NCBI GenBank assembly: GCA_905183005.1
Contig: CAJJDO010000078.1
Location: 62,001 to 126,000 of the forward strand
Source: Paramecium pentaurelia
Lineage: Eukaryota > Ciliophora > Oligohymenophorea > Peniculida > Parameciidae
DNA: 64,000 nucleotides
Direction: 5' to 3'
Every line of letters begins with the position of its first letter. Within the stretch, counting starts at the first letter, position 1. The notes under the pieces were generated by a model. That model did not search any database. It was not told the DNA's origin and was given only the letters and a program-made list of their open reading frames with translations. This document shows positions 22,850-35,186 of this stretch, piece after piece. The position numbers were made by a program, and so were the translations under genes.

Positions 22850-24505
22850 ATGCAATTAAGTCCATCTAATTCAACAATATACACAGAAGACAATAATCTA
22901 ATTCCATCAAATCCAATAGGATCTCATATATAATTACCTGTCGATCATAGTTCACCAGAGATGCGTTTACTATGTTTGGCTTAATAAAATGACTTGGAAC
23001 AATTTTCTAATTTATTAAGATCAAGACCATTTGATCTATCTGCTATTTAGAATTCTAAAAGATTTACTGCTCTTCATTATGCTTGTTTCAATAATAGCTA
23101 TCAGATGTGTGAATTAATAATAAACCATTAAGAAAGAAGAGAAAACAACTTACAGAATATGGAGAATTTTATCAATTCTACCACTATTGATAAATATACT
23201 TCTCTGCACTTTGCAGCTTTTAGAGGAAATATATAAATTCTGACACTTTTAAAATTAAAAGGAGCCAACTTATAAGCTACAAATAAATAAGGTTTGAATA
23301 TTATGCATATAGGTGCATAAGGAGATCAACCTAATAGTATTGTATTTGCACTTGTTAATGGAATTAAGTTGACTGATTTTGATCTAAATGGAGGGTCTGC
23401 TTTGCATTGGGCATGCTATTATGGTTAAGATCACTCTGCTAATTATTTGATACCTTTAATAGAATCAAAAAAACCATACTACCCATTAAACTCTCTTGAT
23501 TCTCATCAATTAACACCTTTGCATTTAGCAGTTTAAAGTGGAAATACAAAATTAGTTAAGAAATTGTTAATATATGGAGCTGATAAAACAATAAAAGGAA
23601 ATAGTAATAAAACTCCTGCTGATATAGCTTAAGAGAATGATTTTAAAAACATATATAATTTACTAACTAAAGAACGTAGTTTTTTAATTACATATTTTAA
23701 TTTGAAATAAGGTATTAAAAGAGTAAGGAAAAATGCATTAGAATTATTGAGATTTGGTGGTTTCATGATTTTTCTTTTATTCTCTTATTGGATATATATG
23801 GTAGATGATTTTATACCAATTTTTACAGATTATTTATTTTTTGGAATTACTTTACTATTTTTTATGTTAATTGTATGTTCTAATCCTGGCTATTAAATTA
23901 GAAGATAAGAACCATTATATACTTTAATAACAGCTTTTGATCATTAAGATATATGCCCAATTTGTAATGTAGTGAAATTGCCTAGAAGTAAACATTGTGA
24001 CATTTGTTAACGATGTGTTTTAATGTATGATCATCATTGTCCTTGGATTAATAATTGTGTTGGTGCAGAAAATCATTTGATTTTTATAACTTTTTTAATT
24101 TCATTAGAAGCATCACTTATCTATGCTCTATTTAAAACTATAATGTAATGTTATATTGGGAATTAGAATTAAATGGAATTCTTTAATGAACCTTTAACAT
24201 TTTGGGTAATCTTAATTATCAATATATTAATTGAAAGTATTTTTATCTTGGGAATCACAGCTCTTCTTATAACTTAAATTTCAAACATTTTTCTAGGTTA
24301 AACTACATTTGAGAGATTTGCAATTTCAAATTAAACTTCTACTATGAAATCAGTCATGTCTAATTCAAATAAAAATTCATAAATTGATGATGAATTACTC
24401 TCTCAAAAAAAAGATAGATTTATCTAATGTTCTTGTAAAAATGTCTTTAATTTTTTAACAAATGGAGCAACTTAAAGAAAAAAAGAATAAGCAATTAGAA
24501 TTTGA
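22850..24505 (+). CDS. Ankyrin-repeat DHHC palmitoyltransferase
   Basis: Membrane S-acyltransferase of the HIP14/Akr1 type, which moves palmitate onto cysteines of target proteins. The frame is intron-free, 551 residues. Ankyrin repeats fill residues about 30-270 (TALHYACFNNS, TSLHFAAFRGN, SALHWACYYG, TPLHLAVQSGN). Two membrane segments follow, then the cysteine-rich catalytic domain (CPICNVVKLPRSKHCDIC...MYDHHCPWINNCVGAENH; DHHC at about residue 394) and two more membrane segments. All expected zinc-binding Cys/His positions and the DHHC are present. The start codon lies only 25 bp after the stop of the eS31 gene. Confidence 0.95.
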
Positions 24506-24987
24506 TGATCATTATTTTTGTATTTTTAGTCATTCATATTAATTAAAATAAGAATATAATTGTTCATTCTTATTATTTATTTTATTTATAAATATAATTT
24601 ATAATCAGATTGTCTATATTTATATATTCAATTTATTTAATATTTCTTGAAATAAAAAACTAAGTTAGTCAAATTATAATTACATTATAAATGTATTAAT
24701 ATCTGTAACAATTGCTCTTCAATTAAATCATTATGTTATTACATAATTATATATATTTTAAGTGCAAAATTAGTTTAGAACTTAATTCAATACTTTTATA
24801 ATTAGATTATTATTTTTTATTACAATAATACATAGATTAATACAATTATGAATATATAATTGGTTTTATTCTTACGGTTTAGCGAATTTATATGATTAAT
24901 TTTTGATAATTATTCTGATAAATGTTACATATAAAGATTTAATTCAAAATTCATTTTTGTTGAGGGTTATTTATATAAATAATAAAA
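24506..24987. other. Intergenic region, partly in a duplicated block
   Basis: AT-rich sequence without coding signal. Bases from 24558 on are repeated from 25713 on because of the N-joined duplication. Confidence 0.55.
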
Positions 24988-26866
24988 ATGAGTAGACAAA
25001 GGGTAAACTCCAAGTATTTATATTATTCTCATAAATAGGTCACCGACTGTAAACAAATAAATTAGGAAACATAGTAAGGATTCAGATTCAAGTTCTTCAG
25101 AAAGAAGGTATGGAAAATTTTGGAAACCTAATGAGGATGCACTCTTGATTGAATTACACTCTAAATATAATGGTAATTGGGGTTTAATTGCAGGAGAAAT
25201 TATTGGAAGGAACTTAAGTTAATGTTAACAAAGATGGAAGCGCATAAATCCAAATAAGGTAGAATTTTAAATTTGATATATATATAGACTAAATTACGTA
25301 AGCAATGGAATGATGAAGAGGATAAACGAGTGATACTATTTGTTTAATAATATGGTCGAAATTGGAAAGTTATAGAAGGATTTATGGAAGGCAGATCAAG
25401 TAAATAGATTAGAGAAAGGTTTTTAAATAATTTGGATCCAGAGATTAATCATTAAAAATTTACTCCTTTGGAAGATAAAATAATTTTAGAATAGTATCGA
25501 ATTTATGGTCCGAAATGGAGTGAAATTGCAAAGATGTTAGATAGAAGACCAGTATTAGTATATTTAAAATATAGGAAAACTAAGTGAAGAATAGATTTTA
25601 TTCGTTTATTAAGAGAGTTCACATGTTGGAAGAGAAATCGGATGATGATGATGATGGGGATTCTTCGTTTTCTGAATAACCCAATATTCCATAACCAATT
25701 CCAATTTATTANAATTGTTCATTCTTATTATTTATTTTATTTATAAATATAATTTATAATCAGATTGTCTATATTTATATATTCAATTTATTTAATATTT
25801 CTTGAAATAAAAAACTAAGTTAGTCAAATTATAATTACATTATAAATGTATTAATATCTGTAACAATTGCTCTTCAATTAAATCATTATGTTATTACATA
25901 ATTATATATATTTTAAGTGCAAAATTAGTTTAGAACTTAATTCAATACTTTTATAATTAGATTATTATTTTTTATTACAATAATACATAGATTAATACAA
26001 TTATGAATATATAATTGGTTTTATTCTTACGGTTTAGCGAATTTATATGATTAATTTTTGATAATTATTCTGATAAATGTTACATATAAAGATTTAATTC
26101 AAAATTCATTTTTGTTGAGGGTTATTTATATAAATAATAAAAATGAGTAGACAAAGGGTAAACTCCAAGTATTTATATTATTCTCATAAATAGGTCACCG
26201 ACTGTAAACAAATAAATTAGGAAACATAGTAAGGATTCAGATTCAAGTTCTTCAGAAAGAAGGTATGGAAAATTTTGGAAACCTAATGAGGATGCACTCT
26301 TGATTGAATTACACTCTAAATATAATGGTAATTGGGGTTTAATTGCAGGAGAAATTATTGGAAGGAACTTAAGTTAATGTTAACAAAGATGGAAGCGCAT
26401 AAATCCAAATAAGGTAGAATTTTAAATTTGATATATATATAGACTAAATTACGTAAGCAATGGAATGATGAAGAGGATAAACGAGTGATACTATTTGTTT
26501 AATAATATGGTCGAAATTGGAAAGTTATAGAAGGATTTATGGAAGGCAGATCAAGTAAATAGATTAGAGAAAGGTTTTTAAATAATTTGGATCCAGAGAT
26601 TAATCATTAAAAATTTACTCCTTTGGAAGATAAAATAATTTTAGAATAGTATCGAATTTATGGTCCGAAATGGAGTGAAATTGCAAAGATGTTAGATAGA
26701 AGACCAGTATTAGTATATTTAAAATATAGGAAAACTAAGTGAAGAATAGATTTTATTCGTTTATTAAGAGAGTTCACATGTTGGAAGAGAAATCGGATGA
26801 TGATGATGATGGGGATTCTTCGTTTTCTGAATAACCCAATATTCCATAACCAATTCCAATTTATTA
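24558..26866. repeat. 1,154-bp block present twice around one N (assembly artefact)
   Basis: Bases 24558-25711 recur at 25713-26866 with an offset of 1,155, separated by one N at 25712; every line I compared matches. The first copy cuts the Myb gene in mid-exon and the second carries it on. The pattern is the same as at 13567 and points to unmerged overlapping contigs. Confidence 0.9.
24988..25711 (+). pseudogene. Truncated first copy of the Myb gene (artefact)
   Basis: Same sequence as the first 724 bases of the gene at 26143. It stops at the N inside the acidic region after the third Myb repeat. It should be dropped in favour of the complete copy unless the duplication is shown to be real. 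Confidence 0.8.
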
Positions 26867-27206
26867 ACCTTTAGAGACTATTTAATCAATCAAAGAGGAA
26901 CATGATAATACAAAAAATGATTCAATAAAAAATGATTCATTTATGAATATCCAAAATAGAACACCATCACATAGAATTCAACCATCAATTAATTTAATTT
27001 AAGGATTAGATTCTTTTGATTCAAAATAATTTGAAGGTATTCATTCATAAGACATTTCTCCTTTTCATTAAAGAAGAATATTGATGGATTATAGTCCAAT
27101 AAATTTTGAGTATGCACATCATCATCCTAATTTTGATAATGTTTAGGAGGAAGTGAAAGAATTAAGAAGTTAAATAGAATGTATAAGTTTAGAAAAGATC
27201 AATTGA
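26143..27206 (+). CDS. Three-repeat Myb-like DNA-binding protein
   Basis: Transcription factor of the c-Myb (R1R2R3) type, expected in the nucleus. Introns 26169-26193, 26414-26442 and 26707-26729 give 328 residues. Each repeat has spaced tryptophans: FWKPNEDALLIELHSKYNGNWGLIA...RWKRINP, then QWNDEEDKRVILFVQQYGRNWKVIE...RFLNNLDP, then FTPLEDKIILEQYRIYGPKWSEIA...QVKNRFYS. The acidic stretch after the domain (EEKSDDDDDGDSSFSE) and the Ser/Pro/Gln-rich tail are typical of activation regions. The short C-terminal EEVKELRSQIECISLEK may form a coiled coil. The second intron-exon frame was checked through QVKNRF. Confidence 0.9.
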
Positions 27207-27301
27207 AGTTTTAATTTATTTATTTATTTATTTATTCCTTTTAGCAAAACAAGTATCATAATTTTATCAGATTTAATTTAAATTCATTTACATAAAATAA
27301 A

Positions 27302-30300
27302 ATGAAAACTCGCGGGTAGAAGTCAGAACCGCAATATGCATATCATTACAAAAAAGATTAAATATTAGGATAGAGTGAAAAAGGCAAGCCTCTTTTTTAT
27401 AAGGTAGTAGAGGATATGAAAACTAATGATCATAGATCTTAATTAAGAGTAGTTAAACTTGAATAATAAGAAAAGTTAAAGGATGGTAAAGTAGTTTATA
27501 AAGAGGCTGAAGAACTTTTGTTGCCTGTAAAAGAGCGCACGTAAAATATATTATAATTATTTTAGTAAAGTTGTTGATGATGTAGAAGTAAAATCTACAA
27601 AACCTAATCCAAGAAGTAAGACAGCTGTTACCTTTTTTACTTTCCCTCAAGACACTCTCTAAGAAATAGCCAAAAGTATGAAATAGGTTCCCGCCAATAC
27701 AAAACAATAAAAAAAATAAGTCAGCTCTGACAGTGAGGATGAAGAGGAGGAACCACCAAAAAAATACACTATCAAAAAGGGTTAAAAGCAACAAGTAGAA
27801 ATTTAACCAGAGAAAAAAGTAGTGAAAAGCAAGAAAAGAAAGTAAGAATAAGAAGAGGAAAGTAATGAAAGTGATAAGGATGATGAAGAGGAGAATGAAG
27901 AAGAAGAAGAAGAAGTAGTAAAACAACCAAAAAAAGTATCTGTCTAAAAATAAACGAAAAATAAAATTGAAAATATTTAAAATTAAAAAGTTGTTTAAAA
28001 TTAGAAAAAGAAAAGTGGAAAAAAATAAAATAAAGAAGAGATAGATGAAAGTTAATAAGATGATGATGAAGATGAAGATGAAGATGAAGAAGAAGAAGTA
28101 ATTGTTAAAGTAGTTAAAAAAAAATAAATTAAAAATACTCCTGCTCCAAAATAATCATAAAAATCTTAAGATGCTTCACTTATTATAAAAGAAACTAGAT
28201 AAAGAGGTAGAACATAAAAAAAATAAGAGGAAGAAGAAGATGAAGATGAAGAAGCAGAAGAATAATCTGTATCTGTATCTTAATCATTTTCTGTTGATAG
28301 TAAAAGAAAGAAAGGAGGTAAAGGTAGTTCAACTAGAAAATCAAGATCTTAACCTACTTAACCAACTAAATTTATAAGAGGAAAGGTAAATCCTAATTAC
28401 AGAGAATTGAGAAATATAAGTGATCAATATGAAGGACCCAGTTCAAAATTCCATGATTATACTAGCATCGTTATGAATAATAAAGAATTAATTCGGGCTG
28501 CCAGAACAGGTAATAAAAAATTATTAGAGGATATATTTGATAATTCTTAAAAAATTAGTTGTCTATATACTAGATGGGGACCTGAAAATGAAATAAATGC
28601 TTTAGAATTGATATTTTAAAGATAAGACAAAGCAATGCTCTTGTCATTTATTAAATCTATAGGTAAAATCAAATTGGGAGTGACACCAAGATGTTCATTA
28701 AAAGAAGTAAATACAGGTTATAATGATAAATATGCTTATGGAGTTAGAACTAGAAAAGTTGCTATGAGTAGAGGAGGAAGAGAAGGCAATAATGCATTTG
28801 TTTATGATTTAAATTAAGATGATACATTTGGTCCTTATTAAGTTGAAAGATTAATGAAAATAGAAACTGATCCTGAACTTTTTGGTTTAATGATAGCATA
28901 ATTAGGAAATGAGCATTCATATTATGAAATGATTGCAATAGCAGTGAGATGTGGTAATTGGAGAACTGCTGGTTATTTAGTTTAATAGGCTATGGAGAAA
29001 GGACATATGTATGGATATAATTAAGTACATGTTGATGTTTTAAATCATACAAGTGCTAGTCGTATTGGAAACATTAAGAAACCATCTGCAACAAAAAAGA
29101 CAATTGGTATGTATTTAATAACACCCATTCATTGTTCAGCAATTAATCCTAATCATGGTTGTTTATAAAAATTGCTTGATATTTCATAAGAATTTAATAT
29201 ATTAGATGAAATTCATAGAAAACCTGTTCATTATGCTGCAGTTTCATAAACAAATGATTGTTTAAAATATTTATTAGAGAATGGAATTGATGCCAGAGAA
29301 GGAGATCGATAAAAGAATACTCCACTTATGCTTGCTGCATAATATGGAAGAACACATAATGTTGAACTTTTAGTTTCTAATAATATTAATGGTAAAAACA
29401 AGGAGGGAAATGCTGCAATCCATTTAGCTTGTTTTGGAGGTCATTTGGAAACAGTTAAAATACTTTTATAAAATGGAGCATAAATAAATTAACCAGGTTA
29501 ATTTAGAATGACACCTTTAATAATTGCAAGTGCATATGGACACTATGATTTGGTTAAGTACTTAATTGATTAAGGGGCTAAAGTGATAAGTAAAGATAAA
29601 TATGGAAGAACATCATGTGCAATGGCTGCTCGTAATGGAAATGTTAAGATTTTATCCCTTCTTCTTTATCATGGAGCAGAATATAATATGCCTGATTCAT
29701 CAAAAAATACTCCTCTTCATTATGCTGCTGCTTATGGATTTCCTGAATGTATTGAAGAGTTGATGAAAGCAGGGGCAGACTAAAATTTGCCTAATTCATG
29801 GAAATTGACACCATTATCTGTGGCTTTATAGAAGAATCATTTAGGTGTGGTTAAGACTCTATTAAATTATCCAAGTACAGATGTAAATTGTAAGGATGAT
29901 GAAGGTAGAACATTAATTTCTTCAAGTTTGAGTAGATTTAATGCTGATTCTTTTGAATATATGAAATATTTGATTCTTGAGAAAAATGCAGATGTAAAAA
30001 TAGCTGATTTATAAGAAAAAACACCTCTTCATTATGCTGTATAGATATCTAGAAAAAATGTTAAATAATATTATTAAAAATGGAATGAGATGATAAAAGC
30101 TGAGAAGAGAGATATAAAAAATAATTATGAAAAATTATTAGGAGATTTAATTGAATTATTAATTAATGCAGGTGCAGATGTTAATGTTCCAGATGTTAAT
30201 GGATAGACTCCATTTATATAAGCTTTAATGAGTTAAAATTTCAAAACAGCAGAACAAATAATGAAATTAGCTTCTCCAAAATTTGATTATGTTGATACAA

Positions 30301-33300
30301 AAGATAGAAATATTTTACACAAATTAATTGAATGTAAGTTATTTTTAAATCCAAAAGGAAATACTATTTTAGAGAATATTATTAAAACTGTTGATTAATC
30401 TTATATAAATTAATATGATGAAAATGGTTGGAATCCATCATTATATTTAATTTCAGAATACACTAAATCTGCTGAATAATAACATGATAAGATTTTCAGT
30501 AAGAAGGTTCAATAATTATAAATTAAATTATTTGAATAGAAAGTGTTAGAATTGCCTCCTGAAAAAGATTAAATAGATGAAGAAAAGAAACATGATGAAG
30601 AAGTAGATTAAGAAAGAGATATTAGTAAAGCAGTTGATGATGATGATGTTAGTGATTTAGATGCAAGTGAAGATGAGGAGGAAGATGAAGAAGAAGAAAT
30701 CCCTTATTAAAAAAAGAAGGCAGCATTTAAAAATCCATCTTTTATTCAAACCACAGCTCCAACTAAATAACTTAATATAAGACCATAAACATCTATGCTT
30801 AGAAATACTTCTTTATTTTAATAATAATAATTGACTACATCAACTGCAATTGATGAAAATGTTCAAAATCAAAGAACATTTTATTATAATAGTAAACCAA
30901 TTATTGTTCATTTGACTAAAGAATAAGTAGATGTATTAAGATAAGAAACATTATAAGCTTCATTTTTATTATAAGAGACTGTTCTAAAATTGTTTTAATA
31001 ATTGATTAATATGGGAGCTAAATCTAATAGTTATGTGATCAAAAGAAAGAAATTTAGAGAACCAGATTAAAATTAATAAGATATTAAAGAAGATCCTTAT
31101 ATAAGTGAAGGTAACTACACAATAGCACATTTTATATTTAGATCTTTTCATAGTGTTTCTTTTCTTTAAGGATTATAAAGAATTACTAATATCTCATTGA
31201 AAGAAGCTACTCATAATAATATATATCCAATTCATTTATTTGCTGGTACATGCAATCGATATGCTATATGTGGAAGAGAATAAGAAACTAGTGAAACATT
31301 TTTAAAATACATTCTAAATCATATTGATATCAAAGTTAAAGATGGAAATTTAAATACTCCTACAAGTATATTGGCAGCACGTTATTATGAGGATTTGAAC
31401 TGGTTTATTGAAACCTTATTAGAAAATGGAGGATCTATTGATAACTTAAATAAAAGTAATGAAGTTCCTTTATAAAAATGGGTTAAAGCCAATAATATAA
31501 AAGTTGTTGAATTATTTTTGACTAAATTTAAAGCTGATCCAAATTTCAAAGATAAATATAAAAGAACTGCATTACATCATGCTATCAATTCATCTAATTC
31601 TTAAGCAGATGCTAGTTTCGAAATGGAATATCTTTTGATTATGAATGGAGCTGATACTAGTGCAATTGACTTTTTATAAAGAACTCCTATATTCTATGCA
31701 TTCACAAAGATTAACAAATAAAATGATTTTTCTGAAATTGATCCTTTTGAAACAGTCTCATCTATATTAGCAGATAAGAATTGTTCTGTAAATTGCTTAG
31801 ATTTCTATTAAAGATCTCCTTTACATTATGCTGCTTTAAGAGGAAGTGTTATTTCTGGTAGATATATGATTAAAATGAATGCCATAGTAGATGATGTTGA
31901 TAAATATGGAAATACTCCTTTAGGTTTAGCCTTTATAAGTGGGCATTCAAATTTCTGCACAATGCTCATAGACAATAAAGCCAATGTAAATCGAGATGCA
32001 ATTGTTATTAACAGAGAAAAAGTTAAATAAGAAGAGAAACGCTAAAGATAGGAAAGAAGAGATAAAGGAGAAGAAATAGAAACAGAAGATGAAGGGGAAT
32101 CAAATCCAATAGAAAATGAAACAAATAATAATACATCTGGCTTTGGTGGTGGCATATTTTATGGTAATCGAATTTAACCTTTCTCTACAAAAGTAGCCAC
32201 CAGAAGTGCATTTGGATAAAATAATTAATTAAATTCATTGACTTAACCAACTAAATTCCCTCCTGGAACTTATTCATATTTTAAATTAGCAATCAAATAA
32301 GGATGGTAAGGTGTTGCATATTTATTGATTACTGATGGTTATGATCTTCAACGAGCTATAGAAGATGCAATGATGGAAGATCAATTTAAGTTAGTTAGAA
32401 CTTTACTCTTGAAAGTTAAAGAAGATTCAGTTGTTTAGAAGTATAATCAAAACCATTAAAATCTATTCCACATTTTTGCAATCAAAGGGAGAAATTGTGG
32501 ATAAGATATGGCAATTCTAATTGCAGAAGAATTATCCAGAAGGGGAGTTGATAGGATGTCTACTGATAATTAAATGAATACTCCATTACATTATGCATGC
32601 AAACATGATTTCCTTTAAATGATTAAATATTTCTTACATAGAAATAGTGATCCTAATGCTTTTAATTCTGATAAGAATACTCCCTTCTCAATTAGACTCC
32701 AAAATAATTATAAAGTTTTTTCTGATCCTATAGAATTAGGATTATGGACAAGTAGCAATGCTAATTTAAATATTTAATTTAAAGTTAATAAGAAAGAGTA
32801 TTCTCTAACACCATTATTATATTTAATCTAGGAATATCATGTAGAAGATGAAATTCTTTTATCTAAATTTACTGATGCTGGTTGTGATATAAATGAGAAA
32901 ACTGAGAAAGGAGAAACCTCTTTAATTCTAGCTATTAAGAATAACTCTTTGAAATTAGTTAATTTCATTCTACATCATCCTAAATTTAAGAGAGATGCTC
33001 ATATTTAAGATTTTAATAAAAAATCTCCCATTCATCATGTTGTTTAACCTTTAGAATTTGGTTCATATGAAAATACAGAAATGTTAGAAGTTTTGGGAAA
33101 AGTATTTGATGTAAATCTTATTGATAACTTTGGAAAAACTGCTTTAGACTATGCTGTTGATTAAGATTCTGGTGTTATGGCAGGAATTCTTAAGAATTTC
33201 TCAGCTGTCAGGAATGTAAAGTCTAAATAACCAAGACTTCCAACTAGTGTGATATCTTAAGCTTAATGGGTGGAAGAAGAGATAGATGTTGAAGCGGATG

Positions 33301-35050
33301 CTCAAAAGTTTTTAGACTTAAATGGAGAATAATTGGATGATTCAAAGTAAGATTATAAAAATCAAGTTGATTAATTTGCAATCCTAACTGGAAAGCTTGA
33401 GATTTTAATAGATAAGGAAATAGGTCCATATTCCTTATTGATGACTAAAGTTGATATTGGTAATGGACAATATTCAGAAAATGTATTTTATAAGATGTAA
33501 GTATTGCATGAAATAAATCGAAATGTTTATATTCTATTTACTAGATGGGGTAGAATAGGTACTGGAGGATAACATTAATAAACTCCTTTTGAAAATTCTG
33601 AAGAAGCAACTAAAGAATTTAATAAGATCTTTTATACTAAAACAGGTGGAAACGATTGGAGAAAGATTAAAACTGGAGAAGAAGAATTTGTTAAAAGACC
33701 TGGTAAATATCAGTTAATGAATGTAAAAAAAATGAAGAATTACAAAACTCTACTTAGTCCTTTCGATTTCAGTAAAAAATCTCCTTATCCACCATGCAAA
33801 TTGGATAACACTATAAAAAGATTCATTTTATAATTCATCTAAGTCAAATTATATTAAAAGGATTTATAATAATTCCATGTAGATATGGACTTTTTGCCTA
33901 TTGAAAGACTAGATAGAAAATAATTGGAAGTGGCAAAAGCTATTCTTAATGAATTAACAGATAGTGTTGAAGAATTAAAGTAACTTAGATAAAAAGGAGA
34001 CTTAGATATTAAAAAAATATCTAATCTATCATCTGAAATAGCTGATAAATCTAGTAGATTTTATGAATTAATCCCAATGATTGAATTAAGAACAGAACCT
34101 CTACCTCCACTAGATTCAATTGAAGCTCTTAATCAAAAATTATTACTAATTGAAACTTTGCTCAATTTTGAAATTACTTCAAAAATTCTATTAGGAGCTC
34201 ATTTGATGAAGTAATCCTTAAATCCCCTTACTTATTGTTTCAATGCTCTTAATGTTAGAGTCATTACTCTCCATCGAGAACATCCAGAATTCAAATTGAT
34301 AGATTAATATATAAATTAATCAGCAACTCCTAAAATATCTAATATATTTGCTATTGAGAGAAGAGGAGAAGCAGAGAGATTTGAGATCAATAAATAATAT
34401 AATAGATTATTGCTTTGGCATGGCTCTAAAATTTCCAACTTTATGGGTATATTGGCCTAAGGACTCAAAGGTAAAATAAATTATTTTATTATTAGTTGCA
34501 CCACCTTGGGCACTCAACACAGGAGCAATGTTTGGAAAGGGAATCTATTTTGCTGATATGTTCTAAAAATCCTTTGCCTACACAGATGATTGGTCACTTC
34601 ATTATAATACTTATAATGGACTCTTTTAATAAGGTGGACATTGGAATAGATAAGAATAAGTAGTTAAAGATGAATAAGAAGAAATTCAAAGATATAGATA
34701 TATGTTACTTTGTGAAGTTGCTGTTGGTAAGTCTTAAGAGCTTTACCAAGCAGATTATGTTTAAAATTTACCAAGTATTTTAGATATTTATATTATTAGA
34801 ACAATATCAATCTGTGAAGGGATGTGGAAGAAGAGGACCTGATTACAAATAATCTGTTGTTCTATCAAATGGATGCAAAGTTCCTGTTGGATAATGCATA
34901 GATTATCCAGATCCAAAAAAGAAGGACAAGGATGGTAATCCTATTTAATACTATTTACAACACAATGAATATATAGTATATGATGAAACCAAGGTTAAAT
35001 TTAGATATATAGTCTAATTGGATACCAAAGATACAATTGATGAATATTGA
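27302..35050 (+). CDS. Giant ankyrin-WGR-PARP (poly-ADP-ribose polymerase)
   Basis: Poly(ADP-ribose) polymerase of 2,557 residues; introns 27541-27565, 34471-34495 and 34775-34799, each 25 nt. Residues about 85-385 are alternating acidic and basic low-complexity sequence. Residues about 385-1990 carry many ankyrin repeats (for example NTPLHYAAAYGFPECIEELM). A WGR domain follows (ILFTRWGRIGTGG, about residue 2070), then the helical regulatory domain (HVDMDFLPIERLD...). The catalytic domain has the H-Y-E triad: LLLWHGSK, GKGIYFADMFQKSFAYT and HNEYIVYDE. The triad predicts true polymer synthesis from NAD+. WGR and the regulatory domain tie it to DNA-damage PARPs, while the ankyrins recall tankyrase; the mixture is discussed under findings. 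Confidence 0.93.
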
Positions 35051-35186
35051 ATTTCTAATTTCCATATCATTTACAATCAATTATTTATTCTAAAAATAAG
35101 AAAGAAAATTATTTAAGAATAATGAAATACATCGACAAGTTTACTTTTTTTATTTAAATCAAAAAATAAAAAAAGTTTGTTCATAT

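Noticed and set aside
22563..22865. 100-codon Ala-rich minus-strand frame
   Set aside because: Antisense of the eS31 zinc ribbon and its Ala-rich tail.
27453..27926. 157-codon Phe/Leu-rich minus-strand frame
   Set aside because: Antisense of the Lys/Glu-rich N-terminal part of the PARP gene.
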